A DNA stretch of 64,000 nucleotides from assembly GCA_030141605.1 (NCBI GenBank), contig JAQGDQ010000189.1, positions 355,217-419,216 of the forward strand. The letters are read 5' to 3'. Source of the stretch: Tubiluchus corallicola. Its lineage: Eukaryota; Priapulida; Priapulimorpha; Priapulimorphida; Tubiluchidae. Below the pieces are notes generated by a model that saw only the letters and a list, made by a program, of their open reading frames with translations, was not told where the DNA came from and made no database searches. Each line of letters opens with the position of its first letter. Positions within the stretch are counted from its first letter, which is position 1. This document shows, piece by piece, positions 13,201 through 27,200 of this stretch. The translations under genes and the position numbers were made by a program.

Positions 13201-15236
13201 GATGGAATTCCAACAAGAACAATGCAGTGAATGTGAACAAGAACAATGCAGGGAATGCCGACAAGAACAATGCAGCGTCTACAAAATATACAGCAAATCA
13301 TTTATAGCATGAAGGAAATTGCCACAAATGTTACAGAGAATGGTAAAAACTCATCAATCTATTCACTACGTAGTGCCTTTTATACAGACGCATCTCGCAA
13401 CGTAAATGTAAACTTTGAAGTTAGTCATTAGTGCTAAACAAACCGAATGTTTCCTGACCAGCAGAGCTGAGCGGCCACTTCGAATTGCTCTCCGAGTTTA
13501 ATGTTGACAGAGAGACGTCTGCTGACAGATCGGTACACACGGAGAGGACCTAAAGCATGGGCTCCTATTTATGCGTGCAAATTCAGTTTCTGTTGAGATA
13601 TGATAGCGAAAGTAAAGTCATCAGTAAATACAGTAAGCAAGTTGCTAAATGCGAGTTCGCCAAGGCGTTACATTAGGTCCTCTTTTAATCGACTTCTATG
13701 TAAATGTAAGATTTGGCTTCTGTTTACTTATGGTGATGAAAACCAGGGCTATCTTTAAGCACAGAGAGTCTTGTCCAAACAAAAGGCGTTTTAATGTATC
13801 AGTATTTCACAGCAGCATTGAGTACGCCTTGCAGTTGAATGGTAGATTCCGACTTGTTCTGCTTATCATCTATAATTAACCAACTGAGTAAGAGACTACT
13901 GCTCCACTAACATAACTCTATGGAAGTGACAAGGTAATCAAAGAAATGTTGCAGTTTGCTAAAGGTGAAATGTGTGGTTTAACATCGAATCCTGTTTCAT
14001 TTGATCTGCAAATTTCTGGTTTTCGATTTGCTGTGTGACAGCGATGCTAGAAAGTAAGTCATGTTCATCTTTGTACAAAATGCAAGTAATGAATGTGCAT
14101 CCAGGAGAAATAGAGGTCTCTGCCAACTTTCATTGGCAAAGACCAGGAGAAATAGAGGTCTATGTCAGCTCTCATTGGCAAAGACCAGGAGAAATAGAGG
14201 TCTCTGTCAGCTCTCATTCTTAACGTAGCTGATAACGCGATCTAAGCGTTTCTATTTCATAAACCCAAGCGTTAGGAAAAGACAGAAATTATTGTTTGGA
14301 CATCAGTACAAGTTCTTTAACGAGAACGAAGGTTTCTGTCAGCTCTCATTAATAACTGAATTAGACGTAATCTAACCGTTTCTACTTTAGGTCTTCTGAA
14401 AAGACAGAAACTGTCCTTTGCGTACTATTTGAAAGCAAATCCGGAAGCAATGTTAAAAACTGTGGGTCAGAACAATCTGTTCATTAAAATATTGAAAGGA
14501 AACAAACTACTTTTTCGAAAACTATTTACGTGAAAGAATTATTACCACACAAACATAATTTCGCCACTAGTTCTTCACTGTTACATACATTTCAGCATTC
14601 GCTAGTTAGACGGGAATTTCGGAAAGCGTTGCACAAAAAAGGTGCTGTACTTCTCAGTTCAGATGTTAGTTTGTGACGAACTACACACGTTCGACAGCTC
14701 ATGCGTGAGCACGATAAATCTGAAACTTGAATTTTGATCTTAAAACTTGCCTAGTTTTAGTACAACACACTGAATATCTAACGGTAGCACTGTACTTCAA
14801 TTTTCACTTTCGCAAACACTGCAACACGCTCGTGGAATATTTTTGCTGTTGAAAATTATGTTACTTTGTGATGTCATCTATAGTTGGGCTCACCCACCGT
14901 TAATTAAGTTTTTAATCTATAATTTAATTATCAGAAACGCTTTTGCAATATAAATTGTCTTAAAATGTATACTTTTATCGGACTTGAAAATGGGGTAGTG
15001 TGTGAAAAATCGTCTTCTTCCCTTAATACAACGAGAAAAATTTGACGAGAAAAATGAGCAAACTAAAGCAGCTACATGCGAATCCTGCCTGCGTTCCTCC
15101 TACTGAGCTCCCCCCCCTACACACACGCACTCACGCTCTCTCTCTCTCTCTCCCTTTGTCTCACTCTTACTCTCTGACTCACTCACTGTCTCTCTCTCTC
15201 TCTTTCTCTCTCTCTCACTCTCTCTCTCTCTCTCTC

Positions 15237-15282
<46 letters not shown>

Positions 15283-18200
15283 TCCCTCCCTCCCTCCCTC
15301 CCCCCTCTCTCTCTCAATCTTTCTCCCTCCCTCACTCTCTCTCTATCAATCTTTTTCCCCTCCCTCACTCCCTCCCAAGCCCGCTCTCTCTTTCTCTCTC
15401 TCTTCTCTCTCTCTCTCTCAATCTTTCTCCCTCCCTCACTCTCTCTCTATCAATCTTTTCCCCTCCCTCACTCCCTCCCAAGCCCCCTCTCTCTCTCTTA
15501 CTCACTCACTCACTGTCTCTGTCTCTCTTTCTCTGTCTCACTCGCTTTCTTTCTCTCACTCACTCACTCACTGTCACACACACACACACACACACACCAT
15601 AAAATGTGGAATTTTCGGGCATATGTGCTAATCCCTTCAATTATCTCCAATCAGCAATACCGAACGAATCCGATTGAAACGACCTGATTTGACAGGTAAA
15701 AATCCCATCGGGGGGAATAATCCAGAACGGCTGATAACGGCTTAGACCCTGTTGCGAAATGACAAGTACAAAAGGCACAGAGATAAGGGAGAAATCCCGA
15801 CATTTTTGTCAAACATTACCAATTTGCTTAAAAGGGAAACAAAGGCCGGAAAGAGACGGTTATTGCACATCGTAACGCCACGGGGGAGTCTAAAAGAGAC
15901 GCTCAAGGTCAGCAAGATTATTGAGTTAAAAAGCGTGTAGTAAGAAAAATGCTGAGTGAATACAGTAATTTAAAGGTGATAATAAAACATCAGGCTGTCT
16001 AACTATAGGTAACTCATAGGTTTACTTGAAAGAGGTTGCAAATCATTTAAATACAGGATAGGTATAACTGATTCAGATCTGTGTGTTTGCAGTTTGGGCA
16101 GTCAAACCCCAGAACATTTAATTTTTCATTGTCCGTTACCATTGGTTAGAAAAGATATAAGAGTAAATCTCGAACGCAGCTTAGAAAACAATGACATTCG
16201 AAACATTTACAGAAAGAGAGACTAATGTAATTAAAATGTATATAGATATTGTAAAAGAACTAACCCAAAATGATCTTATAGTAAATTGGTTATACATTGT
16301 TTATAAATATTGGATATATATTTAGAATAAGTAAATCGTAAATTTATTTAATGTACATAGTGTAAAGACTTATTTAACATTTTTGTACTTTTGTGCCCTG
16401 CAAATAGAGGGCTTATTGTATAATTTTCAATAAAGATTTTTAATAATAATAATATAGGTAACTGTGATGTTACTGAGCAGGCGTATTTTTACAGTTATGG
16501 GTCTAGGGGCTTGCAGGAAAGAACAAGTCACTCAGTATATTGGGTTTATTTTATTGTTATCACATAAACTGTTTATGGTGTGCTAGGAGAAAGAACAAAT
16601 CACTCAGTGTGTTGGGTTTATTTTACTGTTATCACTTAAACTGTTTGTGGTGTGCTAAAGGCAAGAACAAGTCACTCAGTATGTTGGGTTTATTTTACTC
16701 TTATCACTTAAACTGTTTGTGGTGTACTAAAGGAAAGAACTACTCACTCAGTATGTTGGGTTTATTTTACTGTTATCACTTAAACTGTTTGTGGTGTGCT
16801 AAAGGAAAGAACAAGTCACTCAGTATGTTGGGCTTATTTTACTGTTATCACTTAAACTGTTTGTGGTGTGCTAAAGGAAAGAACAAGTCACGCAGTATGT
16901 TGGGTTTATTTTACTGTTATCACTTAAACTGTTTGTGGTGCGCTAAAGGCAAGAACAACTCACTCAGTATGTTGGGTTTATTTTACTGTTATCACTTAAA
17001 CTGTTTGTGGTGTGCTAAAGGAAAGAACAAGTCACTCAGTATGTTGGGTTTGTTTTACTCTTATCAGTTAAACTTAGCAAAATAGAACAAAGAAATTTGC
17101 TAAGACTGTCTATAAAGCATAAATTTAAAATATATTACCTCTGAATAGAATTTTTCAGGCGTGGTGGTTGCTGCCATTAACTTGAAAATCGTGACGTAAC
17201 TGGGAGAGTTCGTGACTTTTCGTAAGCTCGCGCTGCTTAAACTAATTCAAACTTCTGCAGCCTACTTAACGTTTACGCAAAAATACTACAAAATTAGCTA
17301 TTTTTTGTAAAAACTTATTATACTTTTGACGAAGAGTGACAGTGCGCTACTTTTCTTCAAATGACGTGATTGGAAGAAGAATGGGTATTGAAAATGGGAG
17401 CACTCAAGCATGAAGTGATCGACTTTATAATGATTTTACTAATTACACGAGGCGCTTATTGCAATTTTATTACTAAATCCTTCTAACATTTTTCGCGAAC
17501 ACTGATATAAGTTTAACTTTCAAGAAGGGTTGCCTTTTCCTTTAATTATAAGTACATGTCGTTTATTATACAGATTTTTTAGAACACACACCTTCACAGC
17601 TCGTGAGCCTTTGTCTGTAGTAATAATTCTTTTGATAAAAAATGCGACTTATTTTAGAAAAAAGGCATAAACTTTCAAGACAATATTGCAAAAAAAACTA
17701 AAAAAGAAAAATTTAAGCCAACGTAGTTTCCTCTTTTCTGCTAGGGTATAATTGTAATGGACGATGTAGTCATTATTTCCAACCCAACTATTGATGACAT
17801 CACAAACTAACACAACCTACAATCACAAAAATATTCCACGAGCGTGTTGCACGTGTTTGCAAAAGCGAAAATTGAATTACAGTGCAACTGTAAGATATTC
17901 GGGTTGTTGTACTAAAACTAGGTAAGCGTTAAGGTGTGTAGTTCGTCACAAACTAACATCTGAACGAGAAGTACAGCACCTTTTTTGTGCAACACTTTCT
18001 GAAATGCCCATCTAACTAGCGAATGGCGAAAACTATGTAACAGCGAAGAACTAGTGGCGCGAAGGCGAAATTGTGTTTGTGTGCTAATAATTCTTTCTCG
18101 TAAATCTTTTCGAAAAAGTAGTTTGCTTCCACTGAAGATACTATGAATTGATGAGAGTGATTTCAATCCCACCATGAACGAATTACCGATTATTAATTTT

Positions 18201-21200
18201 AATGATCCCACTGCAAAACGCTTGCAATCACCATACAGCCACAGCCAAGCCGTGATGATGATGACAAAGCCCTTATGAGGTGCTGTACAGAACCGACGAT
18301 GACTCATGCAAATTAATGTACTTGAGATTTTGATGATAATGTCTTTATTAAACGTGCTAACCACGGCTGGTTTAATTCACCACAAACAGCACTAGCTAAA
18401 TCAATATAATCCACCATTACAAGTGTGTTAACGACGCGTTGGTTAACACGGACTATTATAAACTGTGTTCTAAATGGCTTCATTGAGGTCCTCTCTGCTA
18501 CAACCGCGGGGGGTGTTTCTTCACGCTTGAGTGACTCGCGTTTTTATCTAGACGAGGATCAATGCTGACGACAGAACTCACCAATTTATACAAATCTTTG
18601 ATCGCTTTGAGATAATATCAGTAGTTAGACGTTTGGTCGTCAAGATGAATCAGGCCACCTTTGGGTGTGGTTGGAGGGTGGGGTGGGGGTCTTTTAGTGT
18701 GCTAAAAGAAGCGGTTAGCCTGCAGAAAAGCAAAAACAGCAAAAGAGTCAATGAAACAAGGTGTTTTATTATAGAAAATGGTTTTCTGGGATACGGGGGC
18801 ATTCGTCAACTTACGTATCCTTGCAAGTGGAACCCCTGCTGCTAGCAAATCCATGCAAAACTATAATATAGTGAAGCTACAAGTTTGTGCATCTAGTATC
18901 CCCAAAGAAAATTGTTTGGTTTATGAAATATTACTAAACTGAAAATGCATCTGTGGTTCAATGTACCCAGCACCCCAAATCTTGGCCCTCTACCCAGCAC
19001 CCCAAATCTTGGCCCTGTACCCAGCACCCCAAATCTTGGCCCTGTACCCAGCACCCCAATCTTGGCCCTGTATCCAGCACCCCAATCTTGGCCCTGTATC
19101 CAGCACCCCCAAATCTTGGCCCTGTACCCAGCACCCCAAATCTTGGCCCTGTACCCAGGACCACAAATCTTGACCCTGTATCCAGCACCACAAATCTTGA
19201 CCCTGTACCCAGCACCACAAATCTTGACCGTGCATCTAGCACCCCAAATCTTGGCCCTGTACCCAGCACCCCCATATCTTGACTCTGTACCCAGCACCAC
19301 AAATCTTGACCCTGTACCCAGCACCCCAAATCTTGGGCTGTACTCAGCACCACAAATCTTGACCCCGTACCCAGCATCCCCAATCTTGGTCCCAATTGTG
19401 CCTCTGCTACGCAAGGTTAGTTGCCTCCATGATAACAGGGTGTACAAAATAAAACAACGCTGCCTCGAGAATTCCGGAAGTTACGTTACTCTAAACTACT
19501 ATTGTGCGAACAGTACAGCACTAACAGCATTGTAACTCGACTTACGTGAAAGAATTATTACCAAACAAACAGAATTTCACGTTCGTGCCACTAGTTCTTC
19601 GCTGCTACATGCATTTCGCGATTCGCTAGTTAGACTGGCATAGCGCCTGCATTTCGGAAACACTTTGCACAAAAAGCAGGAGCTGTACCTCCCAGTTCAG
19701 ATGTGTTAGTTTGTGACGAACTACGCAGTTCGACAACTCATACGTGAACACAGCGGTAAATTTGAATTTTTATCTTAAAACTTGCCTAGTTTTAGTACAA
19801 CACACTGAATATGTTACAGTAGCACTGTACTTCAATTTTCGCTTTCTCAAACACGTGCAACACGTTCGAATATGGAATATTTTTGCTATTGAAAATTATG
19901 TTCGTTTGTGATGTGATCAATAGTTGTGCTCGTCCACCGTTAATTAAGATTTTAATCTATTATTTAATTATCAGAAACGCTTTTGCAGTATTAACTGTGT
20001 TAAAATGTATACTTTTTATTGCACTTGAAATCATGATAGTATATGAAATATCATCCTGTCTTGTTTAACAAGTGAAAAGCCTTCATAATTGCTTTCATTT
20101 TTAACCTTTCAGCAGCTAGGACTGCATCTCGAAAAATCAATTGAACAAATTGTCATGATTGCAATTCGACAGCCACTCGACACACTCGAGCAGACACGAA
20201 CATTATAAAACGGCAGATATGATTTTCGTCTACAGCATAGCAGACACGTCTACGACTCATTCACAACAACACACACGATCTCGTGCTGTGCGCCTGATTT
20301 AATTTCAGATAAACAAACAAAGTTGCCTGTAATCGACGCCATAAACAGAATGAATTCGACACTTCTCTACGACGCAGTCTGTACTGTTGTTCAATTACCC
20401 ACGAGTTTATTATAGTGTATTCATGCATAACCTACATTAGAACCGCAGGTTTTATTAAATTCTGCCAATAAATAGAAATTTTTATGGCAAGTCGCTATCA
20501 TGCATGCAGGAGACTAGAATAGGGAAGCCTACATGATGGTAATATGCATGACAATGTGAGGAAGGACTGGTACTTCGGTGTATTCATGCATAACCTACAT
20601 TAGAACCGCAGGTTTTATTAAATTCTGCTAATAAATAGAAATTTTCATGGCAAGTCGCTATCATGCGTGCAGGAGACTGGAATAGGGAAGCCTATATGAT
20701 AGTAATATGCATAACAATGTGAGGAAGGACTGGTACTTTGGTGTATTCATGCATATCCTACATTAGAACCGCAGGTTTTATTAAATTCTGCCAATAAATA
20801 GAAATTTTTATGGCAAGCCGCTATCATGCATGCAGGAGACTGGAATAGGCAAGCCTATATGATGGTAATATGCATGACAATGTGAGGAAGGACTGGTACT
20901 ATATGCAATTAATTTCACTTCAAAGTAATGTAAATTTTTGTTCAAGAAAGTTCTACAATGGCGAATGATGTTTTTTCGTGATATGCTTTTCCACAGTTCC
21001 AGCTGATTTGATGATGATCGGGAAAAGGTCAAAGGTTACGTGTACCAGACAACGCATTTGCCTCGCAGCCTAAGCTGTTGTAATAGTAACAGTTTTATCA
21101 GCTAGCTAGAACCTCACCTAGTTCATTTTTTCTTGTTTCTCAAGCAAGATCCTGCTAGTAAATCACTCCATGTACAGACTAATGCATATTATGTAAGGTC

Positions 21201-24200
21201 CGCGTAAAAATAGAAGTTATTGAACTGATGTGATAGACTGCTTTGCTTTACCCCATGTCACATGACGATTGTAGTTAAGACGCGTTACTTTTAGTCTTTG
21301 ACCTGCAGCAACTGCGCGTGCGCACAAGGTTATTCGCGTGGTGCATGCTTAGTAAAACACACGCAGGTATAGACATGATTGATGCAATTCTATGAGAGCT
21401 TTTCTTCAGGTTTCTTCAGGTAAAATGAGTCCACTCATTACATCAGATATTGAAGATTTGTTGCATGGAAAAAATGCTGGAAATAAATCCCCCAAAAATG
21501 CTCGCCGCACTCAAGCCATCTGACACTCGAAGCAACAAAGTTAAAGTCAGTTCTCAAACTTCGTTATATGTGTAAATAAAACGGTTTAAGTCCATTTACA
21601 TTGAATGGTACAGAAAATTTCATAGCCACTTAAAGAGCCGCTTAAAAAACTCGCCTCATTAGTAAATGGATGGGTGACTGGGTGACCACTGGCAAAACTG
21701 GCTCTGGACAGTTTCATTTTGCCACGCTGCCCTCCTCCCACTGTTTTTTTGTCCACCAGAGATATATACATACATCTGAAGAAGGCTAACAGATCTCTCC
21801 CTGTTCAGTATCAAACCTCAATTAATCCTTGGCGATGTGTAAGATTCCAGTCTTACCACAACCAATGAGTAAGCTCAGCAGTTTGCTGGTTTGCAGTGTG
21901 GTAAACTCTGGCAAATTGTACAAAACATTCAACTAATGGCACCAAATACCTAGGATATCAACCATATCATTAACTTGGTTAATAAGACAGCACTATTCAA
22001 AATAGGTCTTATAAGACCTATGACTTTTCTGCTACTGTATGAGCACAGACATAACTAAATGATTACAAATTAGGTACTGTTCTATTCAGGAGAATCTCGG
22101 CTATCTAATCATGCTATTTGTTTAAACATTTATAAGCGATTTGGTTGCATAAAATTAAGAAAATCATGAACAAAAGTTGGTGTGACTTGACTTACTTATG
22201 TTGTTGGTTATAAAGTATTTAAGAGTTTCGGTCATTTTGAATCAGATTCCAAATTAGGTAATGTTCTATTCAGAAGAATCTCGGCTATCCAATCATGTTA
22301 TTTGTTTAAAGATTTATAAGTGATTTAATTGGATAAAATTACGTAAAACACGCCCTCTTCAAGCACTCCAACTTAGCCTTGAGTAGCTGAGTCTGATATA
22401 CACTTACGTGATCGTACACACTATTTTATTGATCGTGTCACTGCTTGCTACAGCCCCCCCCCCCCCCCCCAGTTGAGCAAGTTCTGCTGTTCAGGAAAAA
22501 ACTCAATGAGCCAAGGACAAATTAAGGTCGTTTCATTTCTTAACAGGAATTTCTTCTTAAAAATAGAGTAGACTTGAGGTCAACGTTCATCAGAGTGTTG
22601 TGTCTGGATAGTTGAAATTTTGTGCATTAGCTGATTTCACACAAGTGATACTGTACAAACACGGCAGTTACTGAAAGCTTTTTTTCAATTTATTCGTCAA
22701 AGATCGATTTTTAATTTCTTTAAGGTAAGCAAATGCATTTCATTTATCATTTTGCTTGAAAGTCCATCGCGTGAATTAGTAGAAACCTACAAAAATTATC
22801 AAATACAATGTAATCGGTGCTTAGTGAGAGCAGTTTTTCACGAGCTCATGCAAAATACAGCAAACATTTACGGTTTTATAAGTTATAAGTTTATTTATTT
22901 CCACTCAGCATCTAACAGTTATAAAATAAAAATACAGATAATTTCACTGAAGTAAATATAAATATAAATGCAATATAATCCAGAAATTACAAAAGAGATT
23001 CTTATGCAGCATATACGTGTGCAAATTACATTACAGAGTGATTTTGATGCATACAGTTTGAGCCTAAAAGCATAGCTTGACAGGCCAAACTGTACGTGGA
23101 AATCTTAAAGAAGTGATTAATAATTGAAATAATAATAATATATACATAAAAGTGGGGGGAGTAGTGTATGAAAGATGAAATGGAGTGAGAACTAAGAAAA
23201 ACTGTGATCATGATTATAAAGTGTTCAGTAACCTGCTGAGCATAGTCACGTTTTATTAAGATTACTGTGGAAAAAGAATGCAGGCGATTACCATTATCAA
23301 ACTCTGTTACTCTCAATACTTTTGAAATATTTCTTTTCTGGCGGTTTTTTTAAAAGTTTTGAAGGAGTTAAATAGTGTCGGCTCATTCTTGCTTATAATA
23401 TCCGTAAAGAAGAACCTCTTTTCCAAGTTTTGACTGATTTCAGTCGTGCAGCACTGAATCAGAGGCAGTATTATAAAGAAGTTCAAACAAAGTATCATTT
23501 GCTTCATTGTCAAGCCGCTTCAAGTTGCCACACCATCAATCAATCTTCCTTAATCAATGTAACGCTATAAGTGTACAATGTGGGCTGCTAAATAATTTAC
23601 TAGACGCTAATATACAGTTCGATGAATTGCTTGTGTTGTTAAATGCACGGAAAGCCAACTTGATAAACGCTGGGGAAACATGGTTTCTTTGCCTGTTAGT
23701 ATCAAATGAAGCCATTTCAGTTCAAAAGCAACTTCACTGTCAGCGCTTAGCTAGCACTACGAGTTGACCTTGAACTAATTAGATTGGAGCTGGTACAAAT
23801 CTTACACTGGAATACTAAGTGGCGAAAATGGAGACGTTTTCCTGATTCATATGAATGCTATTCTAACAGCTTTGCTGTTGAAAATTATGTTAGTTTGTGA
23901 TGTCATCAATAGTTGGGCACGCCCGCTGTGAACTAAGCTTTATTCGATCTATTATTTAATTATCAGAAACGCTTTTACAGTATGATTGGTGTTAAAATGT
24001 ATACTATTCATCGGACATGAAAATGGGGTAGTATACTTTAATTTTCTTGCGTGATCAAGAGCATAGTTGACAACTCAATTATGAAATCAATAACACTGGA
24101 CCTGTAAAACGGGTGGATGGGGGAGGGAGCTATATATCATAACGTGGCACAGATACCTCCGATAGTTCAGGCCTCATCTTAGAAAACTGACCTTGAAAAT

Positions 24201-27200
24201 GAAATGGGCCTTGGTCTCGCCTTAATAAACTTTCACAAGAATGGTTCTAGGTAAAGCCGTTGAGTGTGGATAGATAGATGGATGGATGGATAAATGAGTG
24301 GATGGGTGGGTGGATGGATGGATGGATGGATGCATGCATGCATGCATGCATGGATAGATGGATGGACGGATTGTAATATAATGTGTATGCAAATAATGAA
24401 TTCTAAATTCTAACAGAGACACACTACGGCCGAGCCTGCCATCTGGACGCTCGTCAAAAGAGGCCTTTCACGTGTTTGATTTTAGTTTACTAGCCAAATT
24501 ACAGAAATAATTTACATCAATTATCACACGTTGCTGAGTAGTGATTTGCCTACTTAACATTTCGGAATTAATTACAGGTGATGCGTGAATTTATGAAATT
24601 TTGATGAGTTTGCGTTTGAAATCATGGCGCCCCGGAGAGCTTCATTAAATGTTGAATCTACGAATGAAAAATCTACAGCAGCAGCAAATAAGAAGAGGGA
24701 GTTTCGAGAAAAAGACAATTATTGCAAAAGAGTGATGTTCGTGCGAACACTTCTAATGGCAGGTAATTTAATGTTTAGAAAACAAGATGAAAGAACAGCA
24801 AAGCGAAGTTTGCTAAAGTACAGTCTACGTCAGACGACAACCTGTAAACGTTTGGAAACAAGATGAAAGAACAGCAAAGCGAAGTTCACTAAAGTACAGT
24901 CTACGTCAGACGACAACCTGTAAACGTTTAGAAACAAGATGAAAGAACAGCAAAGCGAAGTTTGCTAAAGTACAGTCTACGTCAGACGACAACCTGTAAA
25001 CGTTTGGAAACAAGATGAAAGAACAGCAAAGCGAGGTTTGCTAAAGTACAGTCTACGTCAGACGACAACCTGTAAACGTTCAGAAACAAGATGAAAGAAC
25101 AGAAAAGCGAAGTTTGCTAAAGTACAGTCTACGTCAGACGACAACCTGTAAACGTTTGGAAACAAGATGAAAGAACAGCAAAGCGAAGTTTGCTAAAGTA
25201 CAGTCTACGTCAGACGACAACCTGTAAACGTTTGGAAACAAGATGAAAGAACAGCAAAGCGAAGTTTGCTAAAGTGCAGTCTACGTCAGACGACAACCTG
25301 TAAACGTTTGGAAACAAGATGAAAGAACAGCAAAGCGAAGTTTGCTAAAGTGCAGTCTACGTCAGACGACAACCTGTAAACGTTTGGAAACAAGATGAAA
25401 GAACAGCAAAGCGAGGTTTGCTAAAGTACAATCTACGTCAGACGACAACCTGTAAACGTTTGGAACAAGATGAAAGAACAGCAAAGCGAGGTTTGCTAAA
25501 GTACAGTCTACGTCAGACGACAACCTGTAAACGTTTGGAAACAAGATGAAAGAACAGCAAAGCGAGGTTTGCTAAAGTACAATCTACGTCAGACGACAAC
25601 CTGTAAACGTTTGGAAACAAGATGAAAGAACAGCAAAGCGAGGTTTGCTAAAGTACAGTCTACGTCAGACGACAACCTGTAAACGTTTGGAAACAAGATG
25701 AAAGAACAGCAAAGCGAGGTTTGCTAAAGTACAATCTACGTCAGACGACAACCTGTAAACGTGTGGAAACAAGATGAAAGAACAGCAAAGCGAGGTTTGC
25801 TAAAGTACAGTCTACGTCAGACGACAACCTGTAAACGTTTGGAAACAAGATGAAAGAACAGCAAAGCGAAGTTTGCTAAAGTACAATCTACGTCAGACGA
25901 CAACCTGTAAACGTTTGGAAACAAGATGAAAGAACAGCAAAGCGAAGTTTGCTAAAGTACAGTCTACATCAGACGACAACCTGTAAACGTTTGGAAACAA
26001 GATGAAAGAACACCAAAGCGAAGTTCACTAAAGTACAGTCTACGTCAGACGACAACCTGTAAACGTTTAGAAACAAGATGAAAGAACAGCAAAGCGAAGG
26101 TTGCTAAAGTACAGTCTATGTCAGACGACAACCTGTAAACGTTCGGAAACAAGATGAAAGAACAGCAAAGCGAGGTTTACTAAAGTACAGTCTATGTCAG
26201 ACGACAACCTGTAAACGTTCGGAAACAAGATGAAAGAACAGCAAAGCCAGGTTTACTAAAGTACAGTCTATGTCAGACGACAACCTGCAAACGTTTAGCG
26301 TTACCCACGTGGTATTCAAATGGTGCTAAAACAGATTTATCTTCTGATTTCGTTTCTGAATGTCGCGGGGATGGAAAACATCAGGGTGACATTTTCTCCG
26401 AGCAGATTCAATTTTGCTGATCACTATAATTTTATATAAAGTTCACACTCACCCGCAACCGAATGCTTAGTTTAATCTACGGCTAAAGAAGATCGAAATC
26501 GAGCCTTACGAGTGTTTTAATGTTTCAATACCCGTCTTGGGATGTCACACTCTGTCAACTAAAGCCAGCCATTTGTTTATGAGAGGCTTTAGTGTGCTAA
26601 AGCACCATATAACCATACACGGCCTAGCCCTGAACAGCACACATAAGTAATATGAAATCAGAAAGCAAGCAGCAAAAGACGACTCCTACATAAGTCAACA
26701 ATATGAAATCAGAAAGCAAGCAGCAAAAGACGACCCCTACATAAGTCAACAATATGAAATCAGAAAGCAAGCAGCAAAAGACGACCCCTACATAAGTCAA
26801 CAATATGAAATCAGAATGCAAGCAGCAAAGGACGACCCCACATAAGTCAACAATATGAAATCAGAATGCAAGCAGCAAAGGACGACCCCACATAAGTCAA
26901 CAATATGAATTCAGGATGCAAGCAGCAAAGGACGACCCCACATAAGTCAACAATATGAAATCAGAATGCAAGCAGGGAAAGATGTCCCTTAGAGGGACAG
27001 CAAAACTTCTGTAAGTCAAAAGTATGGAATCAACGAAGGATGCTCCTATAGGACACAGCAGAACTTGTAAATCAACAATAGAAAAATGGAATTCAAACAG
27101 CAAAGGACGACAACTACGGGAAACAACAGAATTTTTCAAGTCAACAATAGCAAATCAGAATGCAAGCAGCAAAGACAACCCCTACAAGAAACAGCAGAAG

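Noticed and set aside
13449-13560. Minus-strand protein-like frame ([20 protein letters not shown]...)
   Set aside because: No convincing donor, and the required frame does not match exon 1 phase. Open in two frames by chance.
16540-17085. 181-codon ORF
   Set aside because: Produced by a tandem repeat whose 72-bp unit is divisible by three; no start context or family.
18893-19535. Several ORFs of 70-196 codons on both strands
   Set aside because: Artefacts of the 27-bp minisatellite.
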